A stretch of DNA of 8,748 nucleotides from JBCCFX01 sp039029515. Its GTDB lineage: Bacteria > Planctomycetota > Phycisphaerae > Phycisphaerales > SM1A02. This document shows, in pieces, positions 1 to 6,010 of the stretch (position 1 is the first letter of the stretch; every line of letters starts with the position of its first letter). A model generated the notes under the pieces. That model saw only the letters and a list, made by a program, of their open reading frames with translations. It made no database searches and was not told the DNA's origin. A program made the translations under genes and the position numbers. Location of the stretch: NCBI GenBank assembly GCA_039029515.1, contig JBCCFX010000172.1:1-8748 (forward strand), in the 5' to 3' direction.

Positions 1-334
1 CCGCCAGCACGCGCGCGGTTTCGCGAATCGAATCGACAGGCAGATCGATGTCGGCATCCACGAAGAACCGTGGGAACCGCGTCGCCGTCTCATCACCCAG
101 ATTCAACGCAATCGCCTTGTTGCCGACCTCGGTCTCGATGACCTGCACATCATCGCCGAACGTGCGTGCGATGGCCGCGGTGTGGTCGGTGCAACCGTTG
201 CAGACGACGATGATCTCCAGTTCGCCCGGGCGCGCGCCATCGAGCATCGCACGGAGTGTTCGCGCGATGACGGCTTCCTCGTTGTGAGCTGGAATGATGA
301 CCGAAGCGATCGTGTGCTGCCTCCCCACTGCCAT
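1..334 (-). CDS. Family 2 glycosyltransferase, N-terminal part (cut by window edge)
   Basis: The frame is open from ATG 334 to the left edge, giving 111 residues of an unfinished protein. It begins with the GT-A fold signature of family 2 glycosyltransferases: a first beta strand and turn ASVIIPAHNEE (residues 10-20), then EIIVVCNGCTDHTAAIA (about 40-56), which binds the nucleotide-sugar, and FFVDADIDL (about 90-98), the DXD-like metal/nucleotide-diphosphate motif. Such enzymes transfer a sugar from a nucleotide donor to a lipid or polysaccharide acceptor at the cytoplasmic face of the membrane. There is no signal peptide. The acceptor cannot be told because the C-terminal half is missing. 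ATG 334 is preferred because the conserved domain starts ten residues later; the frame stays open upstream, GTG 340 is an alternative, and no good Shine-Dalgarno is seen before either. The gene diverges from the sigma gene at 580 and shows no obvious link to the lipid operon. Confidence 0.85.
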   Translation of the reverse strand, partial: MAVGRQHTIASVIIPAHNEEAVIARTLRAMLDGARPGELEIIVVCNGCTDHTAAIARTFGDDVQVIETEVGNKAIALNLGDETATRFPRFFVDADIDLPVDSIRETARVLA

Positions 335-442
335 CGCCACCCGAACGGACGGCGTTCCGATGATACGGCTCGCCACCGGACCGATGGAATCGTGCTTTCT
401 GCTATCGACGCGAGATGTCCTGACCTTGGGCTACGGGCGCGA

Positions 443-454
443 TGAGCCGGCTCA
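443..454. repeat. 12-base perfect palindrome TGAGCCGGCTCA
   Basis: TGAGCC is followed directly by its reverse complement GGCTCA. A spacer-free palindrome like this in a divergent intergenic region could be a dimeric-repressor operator, but chance is possible at this length. It is the first of three symmetric elements ahead of the sigma gene. Confidence 0.4.
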
Positions 455-480
455 ACCGCCGCCATCGCTGCGAGAACCGG

Positions 481-494
481 GCGAGACGGCTCGC
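481..494. repeat. Short inverted repeat GCGAG-ACGG-CTCGC
   Basis: Five-base arms (481-485 and 490-494) enclose a 4-base loop. The last base is shared with the larger hairpin that begins at 494. There is no T-run on either side, so it is not a standard intrinsic terminator. Confidence 0.35.
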
Positions 495-526
495 GGTGTT
501 CCGATAAGTCAGGTTTATCGACACCG
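494..526. repeat. Long imperfect inverted repeat upstream of the sigma gene
   Basis: The arms are CGGTGT (494-499) plus CGATAA (502-507) against TTATCG (515-520) plus ACACCG (521-526), with a 7-base loop GTCAGGT. All 12 arm pairs are Watson-Crick; the only irregularity is a 2-base bulge (TC, 500-501) in the left arm. It ends 53 bases before ATG 580 and just before the TTGAAA box at 532. It could be an operator for a dimeric regulator or an RNA hairpin in a leader. Lack of a T-run and the divergent position argue against a terminator. Confidence 0.5.
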
Positions 527-579
527 ATGAGTTGAAACGCCGCACGTCATGATGTGGCATCGCCGCCACACATCCTAGA

Positions 580-1164
580 ATGGTCGCACGCATGCAGTAC
601 GGAGCCGGCGACATCACGAAACTCCTGGACGCCCACCGCAACGGTGATGGCGATGCGTTCGAGGCGTTGCTCCCGCTGGTGTACGAAGAGCTGCGCGCCT
701 TGTCTCACTACATCATGGCGGAGCAGGGTCGTCGGCATACGCTGCAACCCACAGCGCTGGTCAACGAAGCGTGCATGCGATTGATGAAGCAGAACGGCCT
801 GCCGTGGAATGATCGCTCACATCTGATCGCCGTGGCGGCGACGGCCATGCGCCAGATTCTCATGAATCACGCGCGCGAGAAGCGTGCGGCGAAACGTGGT
901 GGCGAATGGGATCGCGTCACGCTTGACCAGGCCGATGGTCGTGACGCGCCGTCCTCAGAGGTGGATCTGATTGAACTCGATGACGCTCTGAGCAAACTCG
1001 CAGAGCTCAGTGAACGTCAGGCGCGCATCGTGGAACTGCGCTTCTTCGGCGGGCTCACCATTGCGCAGACCGCCGACATCATGAACATCGGGACGACGAC
1101 CGTCGAGGACGACTGGGCGCTCGCCCGCGCATGGCTGGCACGCGAACTGTCGGCCTGTTCGTGA
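580..1164 (+). CDS. ECF-like RNA polymerase sigma factor (planctomycete Sigma70_ECF type)
   Basis: This 194-residue protein has the two domains of an ECF sigma factor. Sigma region 2 spans about residues 10-105, with the group-typical stretches LLPLVYEELRALSHY, LQPTALVNEACMRL and FLxAVAATAMRQIL-like HLIAVAATAMRQIL. A linker rich in acidic residues follows. Sigma region 4 spans about 135-190, with ELSERQARIVELRFFGGLTI then a helix-turn-helix ending DWALARAWLAREL. The length and motifs fit the TIGR02999-like group common in Planctomycetes and Acidobacteria, which often lacks an adjacent anti-sigma gene. It would direct RNA polymerase to a set of promoters that cannot be named here. One oddity is TVEDDW in the recognition helix, where relatives usually have a basic residue before DW. 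ATG 580 is used; ATG 592 (MQYGAG) is equally possible because neither has a Shine-Dalgarno. It converges on the lipid operon: its TGA touches that operon's final stop. No evidence links it to the RskA protein at the other end. Confidence 0.9.
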   Translation: MVARMQYGAGDITKLLDAHRNGDGDAFEALLPLVYEELRALSHYIMAEQGRRHTLQPTALVNEACMRLMKQNGLPWNDRSHLIAVAATAMRQILMNHAREKRAAKRGGEWDRVTLDQADGRDAPSSEVDLIELDDALSKLAELSERQARIVELRFFGGLTIAQTADIMNIGTTTVEDDWALARAWLARELSACS

Positions 1165-1533
1165 TCAGTCTGCGGTTGCCGCACGACCAAGCCAGAAGCG
1201 TCGCCATGATCCGCCGCACGAGCGAAACGCGATGACCGCGTACAGACAGGCGATCGCATTCCCCAGCGTGAGGATGAGCAGCACCCACAGCACGCTGACC
1301 GCGCGGTGTTCGCGATACACGACCCACACACAGAACAACGCAAAGCCGACATACACATCAACCAGCGACACGTTGAACCATGGGTACTTCACGAGCAGCG
1401 AGACCTCCGTCCAGCCGTCGCCCCATCGGAAGCCGTAGTACAGCGCACCGACCATGATGATCATCATGATCCACGTCAGGACTTCGGCGACGGTCATGCC
1501 GATGCTTCGTGTTCCTGTCGACGATTCGCTCAT
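1165..1533 (-). CDS. Small DUF1475-like three-helix membrane protein
   Basis: This is the last gene of the lipid operon. It has 122 residues with three predicted membrane segments at about 14-34, 54-73 and 80-103. The middle part reads PWFNVSLVDVYVGFALFCVW followed by VVYREH and later LILTLGNAIACLYAV. This pattern (PWF, D-Y-GF, W-v-YrE, lGN-a-c-Y) agrees with what I remember of DUF1475, a family without known function; the assignment is from memory. Bacterial members can be this short whereas plant members are longer. ATG 1533 is chosen because it forms ATGA with the stop of the preceding methyltransferase gene. Upstream in-frame ATGs (1575, 1632) would lengthen the protein with non-hydrophobic sequence overlapping that gene. 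No clear Shine-Dalgarno precedes ATG 1533, so translation probably relies on coupling. Placement suggests an accessory role for the membrane lipid enzyme before it. Confidence 0.75.
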   Translation of the reverse strand: MSESSTGTRSIGMTVAEVLTWIMMIIMVGALYYGFRWGDGWTEVSLLVKYPWFNVSLVDVYVGFALFCVWVVYREHRAVSVLWVLLILTLGNAIACLYAVIAFRSCGGSWRRFWLGRAATAD

Positions 1534-2579
1534 GATGCATCCGTGCGCATGAGCCGCGCGTGTGTCACAAACCATTCCTGACCGCGGTCGTAGCCAAACA
1601 ATTCCGCACAGGCGAGGAAGAACACGCGCCACCGGCTGATCCAGCGATCGACGTCATCGCCGTACACATCGGCAAAGACCGTGCGAATCTCATCGCGGTG
1701 CGCATCCATGTTCTCGAGCCACGCTTCGGCGGTCTTCTGGTAATGCGTTCCATCCCAGCGCCACTGCTCTTCCACCTGCAGGTTGTCTTTGAATTCGTCG
1801 AAGATCTTCTCCGCTGGCATGATGCCGCCCGTGAAGAAGTACTTGCCCATCCAGTTGTCTTCGCCTTCCTGCATGAATTCGTAGGCGTAATCGCGATGGC
1901 AGAAGATGTGCACGAAGAGGCGACCGTCGGGGCGCAGCCAGTTGGAGATGCGTTGGAGCAGGAGCTCGTAGTTTCGCATGTGCTCGAACATCTCAACGGA
2001 CACGATGCGGTCGAACTGGCGATCGATCTCGAAGTCGTTCATGTCCTTCGTGATCACGTTCAGGTTTGTGAGCCCGCGGTCACGTGCCTGACCCATGATG
2101 AACTCGCGCTGCGAGTTCGAATTCGAGACGGAGGTGATCGTCGACGCCGGATAGTGCTCCGCCATCCAGAGGGACAGCGATCCCCAGCCGCAACCGAGTT
2201 CGAGCACATCCTGACCGTTCTGCAGATCGGCGTGCGCACAGGTCTCGCGAAGGCCATCGGCTTCAGCCTGGTCCAGCGACGTCACGCCGTCCGCCCAATA
2301 CCCACTGCTATATTTGAGGTACTTCCCGAGCACGCGCTGAAAGAACGCCGCCGGCAACTCGTAGTGCTGATCGTTCGCGCATTCCGGCACCGGGGCGATC
2401 GGGCCGCCGCGCATGCGATCCGCGAATTCACGTCGGGCACGCAGCGGATCGGACGGTGCTCGGCGAACTTCATCGCGCAGTCGTTGTCGGCAACGACGAC
2501 GAATGCCGTAGCGGGTCACAAAGTCAGGCATGTAGCCACGTTCAACGAGTTCAATGGCGAGTCCGGCACTGGAACTCAT
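1530..2579 (-). CDS. CFA-superfamily SAM methyltransferase, coclaurine N-methyltransferase-like subgroup
   Basis: The 349-residue protein is a SAM-dependent methyltransferase of the cyclopropane-fatty-acid synthase superfamily. Visible landmarks in order: NDQHYELP (69-76), YSSGYW (90-95), the SAM-binding loop VLELGCGWGSLSLW (125-138), SVSNSNSQREFI (150-161), VEMFEHMRNYE (195-205), FVHIFCH (222-228), KYFFTGGIMPA (246-256), THYQKTAEAW (278-287) and AELFGYDRGQEW near the end. The EMFEHM-NYE, FVH-FCH and YFF-GG-MP blocks are those of plant coclaurine N-methyltransferases and their bacterial relatives rather than classical Cfa. Bacterial members are commonly annotated as CFA synthases with unproven substrates. 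Likely catalytic/bicarbonate-site residues are E199, H224 and Y280; the Cys found in E. coli Cfa is Ser (S92). ATG 2579 makes ATGA with the DUF1295 stop and has GAGG 7 bases ahead (2587-2590). In this operon a lipid substrate is more plausible than an alkaloid, but this is inference. Confidence 0.93.
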   Translation of the reverse strand: MSSSAGLAIELVERGYMPDFVTRYGIRRRCRQRLRDEVRRAPSDPLRARREFADRMRGGPIAPVPECANDQHYELPAAFFQRVLGKYLKYSSGYWADGVTSLDQAEADGLRETCAHADLQNGQDVLELGCGWGSLSLWMAEHYPASTITSVSNSNSQREFIMGQARDRGLTNLNVITKDMNDFEIDRQFDRIVSVEMFEHMRNYELLLQRISNWLRPDGRLFVHIFCHRDYAYEFMQEGEDNWMGKYFFTGGIMPAEKIFDEFKDNLQVEEQWRWDGTHYQKTAEAWLENMDAHRDEIRTVFADVYGDDVDRWISRWRVFFLACAELFGYDRGQEWFVTHARLMRTDAS

Positions 2580-3373
2580 GACGGTACCTCTTTCTTTTTC
2601 GGAGGCCAGGGAAAGAACACACTCGTGGTGCGCTGATACTCACGGTACGCATCGCCGCGACTTCGCAGCGTCTGCGCCTCAGTGGGCGGAATGCCCGTCA
2701 CTTTCAATAGGAAGAACAGCATGATGACGGGACCGAACCAGGCGAGCCAGCCAAACGCGAATCCCATCGCCATCAACACATAGGCGAACCAATGCGTCCA
2801 TTCAAAGAAGTAATTCGGATGACGCGAGTAGCGCCACAGCCCCTGATTACAGACCTTGCCGGCACTGTCCGGTCGCATCTTGAACTTCGCCAGTTGCCGG
2901 TCCGCGACGGATTCCATGATGATCGCCATGAGTCCGATCGCAAAGCCAATGATGTCGAGCGCGCCGAACGCGCGATCACCATTCATCGCGGCGACGAGCA
3001 TTGGCGCGGCGAACATCACCGCCCAGAATGCCTGCACCTGGAAGAAGATGAACAGATAGCGCTGTGTCTTGTCGCCCCACTGTTCGCGAAGGCGCTTGTA
3101 GCGGCCATCCTCCGCTTCTCGCGCGACACGACGAGCGAGGTAGATGCCGAGGCGAAGTCCCCAGATGCCCGCGAGGGTACCGATCAGCATGCGCCGAGTT
3201 GGGTCACCGCTCGTCGCACCAACGGCGAAGAAGACGCCGAGCAATCCGGTGCCGAACGCCCATGCGACATCGACGATGCCTGCGTTCTTGCGCACCTTCT
3301 GGACGTACCACAGCGCGGCCATCACGACGATGATCACGGCGTACCCGATCAGGACGAGCTGCCACCAGGTCAT
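2576..3373 (-). CDS. DUF1295 (COG3752) membrane protein, steroid 5-alpha-reductase-like
   Basis: This 265-residue polytopic protein has about six or seven membrane segments (roughly 4-23, 33-52, 62-80, 105-130, 137-155, 190-224). The C-terminal signature is clear: VCNQGLWRYSRHPNYFFEW (174-192), TGIPPTE (226-232) and REYQRTTSVFFPWPPK (244-259). These are hallmarks of DUF1295, related to 3-oxo-5-alpha-steroid 4-dehydrogenases and isoprenylcysteine methyltransferases; the GLWRYSRHPNY region is where such enzymes bind NADPH or SAM. A reductase role on an acyl chain would suit the operon, for instance reducing a methylene or conjugated intermediate, but this is inference. M. tuberculosis Rv0446c, beside ufaA1 and sigK, is to my memory the counterpart. 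ATG 3373 overlaps the DUF2878 stop (ATGA) and has a strong Shine-Dalgarno AAGGAG (3387-3382) with an 8-base spacer. The C-terminal tail is lysine-rich (KKKE). Confidence 0.93.
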   Translation of the reverse strand: MTWWQLVLIGYAVIIVVMAALWYVQKVRKNAGIVDVAWAFGTGLLGVFFAVGATSGDPTRRMLIGTLAGIWGLRLGIYLARRVAREAEDGRYKRLREQWGDKTQRYLFIFFQVQAFWAVMFAAPMLVAAMNGDRAFGALDIIGFAIGLMAIIMESVADRQLAKFKMRPDSAGKVCNQGLWRYSRHPNYFFEWTHWFAYVLMAMGFAFGWLAWFGPVIMLFFLLKVTGIPPTEAQTLRSRGDAYREYQRTTSVFFPWPPKKKEVPS

Positions 3374-3945
3374 GCCAGTTGCTCCTTAGGTGTGGTCGCC
3401 GACGTTGACGACGGTGCATCCAACGCGTCGCGCGGCCAGGTTCGGTCGGCGAGCCAGACGAGCGCGGGAAGCGCGACAAGCCAGACAAGACTGACGACGA
3501 CGGTGCCGATCAAGTCACCGCGTGGCAACGTGACAGCGTCGATGCGCGAACCGATGTAATACGCGGGACCGCCGGTCAGCAAGCCGATCACGCCGGCGAG
3601 CACGTATCGGTTTCGCAGGAAGCCGAAGAAGCCGTGCAACGTGGTGGCAAATGCAACCCACAGCGCAACCATCCAGATGGTGCTGGGACCGCCGAGGCGC
3701 GCCTGGTCGGGAAAGTCCAGGAATCCTGTCAGCACGATGCCGGAATCAACGAGATAGCCAAAGACGGCAGCAACGGCGAGCATGATTGCTTCGCGCGTTC
3801 GGTCGCGCGCCACGAACCACAGGTGCAACACGGTCAGGACGGCGACACAGACTGGACCGAGCCAGACGAGTCCGCGCCCCGCGCCGAGGCAGCACGCAAG
3901 CCAACAGAGCTGATACCACGTCAGGTTGAGGAGTTTTCCGATCAT
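3370..3945 (-). CDS. DUF2878 family integral membrane protein
   Basis: The 191-residue protein is mostly hydrophobic, with about six predicted membrane segments (roughly 8-25, 29-46, 52-75, 90-110, 114-131 and 146-166) and a short polar C-terminus. The conserved core is GGPSTIWMVALWVAFATTLH (85-104) followed by GLLTGGPAYYIGSRIDAVTL (121-140), which matches the PlW...LW..FA.tL and GP.aY..G pattern of DUF2878. The family has no known biochemical activity. In Proteobacteria it recurs next to CFA-like methyltransferase, FAD oxidoreductase and DUF1365 genes in oxidative-stress lipid clusters, the same company as here. This supports the call and suggests it assists modification of membrane phospholipids. 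ATG 3945 overlaps the preceding stop as ATGA; AGGAG (3961-3957) lies 11 bases ahead, rather far. From memory, the mycobacterial version of this cluster lacks this gene, so its presence marks a different subtype. Confidence 0.87.
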   Translation of the reverse strand: MIGKLLNLTWYQLCWLACCLGAGRGLVWLGPVCVAVLTVLHLWFVARDRTREAIMLAVAAVFGYLVDSGIVLTGFLDFPDQARLGGPSTIWMVALWVAFATTLHGFFGFLRNRYVLAGVIGLLTGGPAYYIGSRIDAVTLPRGDLIGTVVVSLVWLVALPALVWLADRTWPRDALDAPSSTSATTPKEQLA

Positions 3946-5231
3946 CCGGCAACACGCTCCTGCGCGGGCAGCGCGCCAAGCATCGGTTCGGGTCTCGCCA
4001 TGGGCTTGGCCATCGTGACCTGCACGACGTTAATCAAACGCTCCGCGAATCCTGCTTCGCAATACGCGAGATAGAACTCCCACATACGAATGAACTGATC
4101 GTCGAACCCTTGTTCGCGTACATCATCCAGATGCGACATGAACGTCTCGCGCCAGGTCGCGAGCGTGCGTACGTAACTCGGCGTGATGTCTTCGAGATGC
4201 GTCAGCTTCATTCCGTACTGCGTTGATGCATTCTGGACCGCCGAGAGTGACGGACAGCAGCTCCCCGGGAAGATGTACTTGCGAATGAAGTCCATCGACC
4301 GACGATACTGGTCGTATCGCGGCTCAGGCATTGTGATAATCTGATGCGCCATCACGCCATCGGGCTTGAGCCGATCAGCGCACGTCCGGAAGAACTCCGG
4401 CAGGTACTCGTGCCCCACTGCTTCGATCATCTCAACCGTCACCAGCTTGTCGAACGTGCCATCGAGCGTGCGGTAATCCTGCTTCAGCACCGTAATGCGA
4501 TCGGACAGACCTGCATCGGCAACGCGCTGCGTCGCCATCGCAAACTGTTCATCGGAAATCGTGGTTGTGGTCACGCGACAGCCGTACGTTCGTGCGGCTT
4601 CGATCGACAGTGTTCCCCAGCCGGTTCCGATCTCCAGAAGATGGTCGTCGGCATTCAAGCGGAGTTTTCGACACAGGCGATGGATCTTGGCGCGTGACGC
4701 GTCCGCCATCGTCATGTCCGGCGATTCAAAGACGCCGGATGAGTACGTCAGCGTCTCATCCAGGAACACCTTGAAGAACTCGTTTCCCAGATCGTAATGC
4801 GCGACGATGTTGCGTCGACTGCCGCGCGTCGAGTTACGCTGCACGAAGCGTGCGGTTCGCCCCGCAATTCGGCGGAGGATGCCACTGCCTCGTTCGAGCG
4901 AGTCCGACTGATCGAGGTTGCGCGCGAAGATGCGCAGCAGCATCGCAGGATCATCTGTCGACCACTCACCGCGCATGTAGGACTCGGCTGCACCGAGGCT
5001 GCCGAGCAGCACCACGGATCGGTAGAACGACAAGTCGTGAACCGTCATGTGCGCATGCAGCGCTGACGGATCCATGGTGCCAAAGGACCATTGTCCGTGC
5101 GCGTCACGAAGCTCGATTCGACCATCGGTGATCGACTTGAATCGTTTCAACACAAGGCGACGCGCTGTTCGATTGATGGTCGAACGCGGCGCCTGATCTG
5201 GACCTGCGGTGGCCACGGCGGACTGTTTCAT
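3942..5231 (-). CDS. UfaA1/Cfa-type phospholipid fatty-acyl methyltransferase
   Basis: The 429-residue protein is a full-length member of COG2230. An N-terminal domain (about 1-135) precedes the methyltransferase domain: HYDLGNEFF (145-153), TYSSGVF (162-168), the SAM loop LLEIGTGWGTLSIEAA (198-213), VEMIEAVGHEY (266-276), AHQIITMPEPRYDQYRR (295-311), IFPGSCCPSL (320-329) and MWEFYLAYCEAGF (383-395). These enzymes transfer a methyl from SAM to the cis double bond of an acyl chain in a membrane phospholipid, giving cyclopropane, methylene/methyl-branched or methyl-alkene products. The motif style (EMIEAVGHEY, RKYIFPG, YLAYCEAGF) is that of the subgroup found with DUF1365 and FAD oxidoreductase, which includes M. 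tuberculosis UfaA1. Inferred active-site residues E270, H296 and Y353 are kept; the Cys of E. coli Cfa is Ser (S165). ATG 5231 is preferred over 5297 because it gives ATGA overlap with the DUF1365 stop and has GGAAGG (5246-5241) 9 bases ahead. Confidence 0.95.
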   Translation of the reverse strand: MKQSAVATAGPDQAPRSTINRTARRLVLKRFKSITDGRIELRDAHGQWSFGTMDPSALHAHMTVHDLSFYRSVVLLGSLGAAESYMRGEWSTDDPAMLLRIFARNLDQSDSLERGSGILRRIAGRTARFVQRNSTRGSRRNIVAHYDLGNEFFKVFLDETLTYSSGVFESPDMTMADASRAKIHRLCRKLRLNADDHLLEIGTGWGTLSIEAARTYGCRVTTTTISDEQFAMATQRVADAGLSDRITVLKQDYRTLDGTFDKLVTVEMIEAVGHEYLPEFFRTCADRLKPDGVMAHQIITMPEPRYDQYRRSMDFIRKYIFPGSCCPSLSAVQNASTQYGMKLTHLEDITPSYVRTLATWRETFMSHLDDVREQGFDDQFIRMWEFYLAYCEAGFAERLINVVQVTMAKPMARPEPMLGALPAQERVAG

Positions 5232-6010
5232 ACTGCAGAACCTTCCGGCGGGATCACCGGTCCTGGATACGAGTGATATGGCGTGCGCTTCAGCCACAAC
5301 CGAAACGCCTGCCAGTAGATCCCCAGAATCACCTGTGCGGTCATGAACGGGTACTTGGCCAGCACGATGCGCAGCGCTGCAGGCGACATCGCACGGCGGC
5401 GCATGGCAAGCGTCGCGTCAAAGCATGCCGCACCATCCTCAAAATTCTCCATGTGTACTGCCAACGTGCGATCAGGCGACGTAAATCGCCAATCGTAATC
5501 CTGCTCCATCGGCATAAACGGCGACACATGGAACGACTTACCAAACTGGAAACGCATGTGGCGATCCGCCGGTTGATCATCCGTCGTACTGCACACGTAG
5601 CAATACCGATCTTTCCACGGCGTGTTGTTGATCTCCGCCACGATGTGTTCGACGCGCTCGCCCGCTTCATCGAAGCAGTACATGAAACTCACGGGGTTCA
5701 TGCAGTACCCGAAGTACCGGAGATTCGTGAGCATACGGATCGGGCCGGTTGGACGCGCTCCGCTGCGTTCTTCCACGAGATCGCGCACGGCATCGCTGAT
5801 CGTGTCGACGGAGTCGCCGATGTGATCACGTGCGGAGAGGTATGCGAGCGTGCGCCGTCGCGTCGACCATGACCACATGCCGCGGAAGACGCCATCGAGT
5901 TCATCAAGATCGAGGTATGCCATGAAGACGCGATACTTGAACGCATGCGGCTTCGGACCGTAGCGGCGATGTCGCACCGTTCCTTCATACAGGCAGCTGT
6001 GTCGCGTCAT
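5228..6010 (-). CDS. DUF1365 (COG3496) family protein
   Basis: This 260-residue protein matches DUF1365 along its whole length. Landmarks are the N-terminal LYEGTVRHRRYGPKPHAFKY (7-26) with YRVFMAYLDLDEL, then ARDHIGD (60-66), ITMLTNLRYFGY-like IRMLTNLRYFGYCMNPVSFM (91-110), EINNTPWKDRYCYV (126-139), KSFHVSPFMPM (158-168) and a C-terminal KRTPYHSYPG (241-250). There is no signal peptide or convincing membrane helix except a hydrophobic patch near 222-239, so it is probably cytoplasmic or membrane-associated. Biochemical function is not established; the gene nearly always sits between a COG2907 FAD oxidoreductase and a CFA-like methyltransferase, as here and as Rv0448c in M. tuberculosis. A role as partner or lipid-presenting subunit is a guess. 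ATG 6010 overlaps the FAD gene's stop as ATGA; no good Shine-Dalgarno is seen, so coupling from the upstream gene is likely. Confidence 0.95.
   Translation of the reverse strand: MTRHSCLYEGTVRHRRYGPKPHAFKYRVFMAYLDLDELDGVFRGMWSWSTRRRTLAYLSARDHIGDSVDTISDAVRDLVEERSGARPTGPIRMLTNLRYFGYCMNPVSFMYCFDEAGERVEHIVAEINNTPWKDRYCYVCSTTDDQPADRHMRFQFGKSFHVSPFMPMEQDYDWRFTSPDRTLAVHMENFEDGAACFDATLAMRRRAMSPAALRIVLAKYPFMTAQVILGIYWQAFRLWLKRTPYHSYPGPVIPPEGSAV

Larger units (their letters stand above)
335..579. promoter_or_regulatory. Divergent intergenic region with weak promoter-like boxes
   Basis: This 245-base stretch separates the divergent glycosyltransferase and sigma-factor genes, so it should hold both promoters. 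Plus strand: TTGAAA at 532-537 resembles a -35 box, but the matching -10 position (about 555-560, TGGCAT) is poor. TAGAAT at 576-581 resembles a -10 but has no -35. Minus strand: TATCAT at 365-360 resembles a -10 about 26 bases ahead of ATG 334, again without a good -35. Three inverted repeats lie between 443 and 526 and are listed separately. The short frames crossing this region look like chance. Confidence 0.35.

Noticed and set aside
494..526. Hairpin as an intrinsic terminator
   Set aside because: There is no T-run on either side, and no gene ends nearby: the flanking genes both start outward from this region.
335..579. Short open frames in both directions across the divergent intergenic region
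   Set aside because: They lack ribosome sites and domain features, overlap one another in several frames, and mostly continue as shadows of the flanking genes.
1534..1632. Longer N-terminus for the DUF1475-like protein from 1632 or 1575
   Set aside because: It would add 14-33 residues overlapping the methyltransferase gene. ATG 1533 fits the uniform ATGA pattern and places the first membrane helix near the N-terminus.
1560..2636. 358-codon open frame on the plus strand
   Set aside because: It lies antisense to the second methyltransferase, whose motifs are unmistakable. Its translation shows no domain and is rich in residues typical of reverse-strand GC-biased codons.
2792..3559. 255-codon open frame on the plus strand
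   Set aside because: It is antisense to the DUF1295 and DUF2878 genes, with charged, low-order composition and no recognisable fold.
5232..5297. Longer N-terminus for the UfaA1-like methyltransferase starting at 5297
   Set aside because: It would overlap DUF1365 by 70 bases. ATG 5231 gives the ATGA overlap seen at every other joint and has GGAAGG ahead of it.
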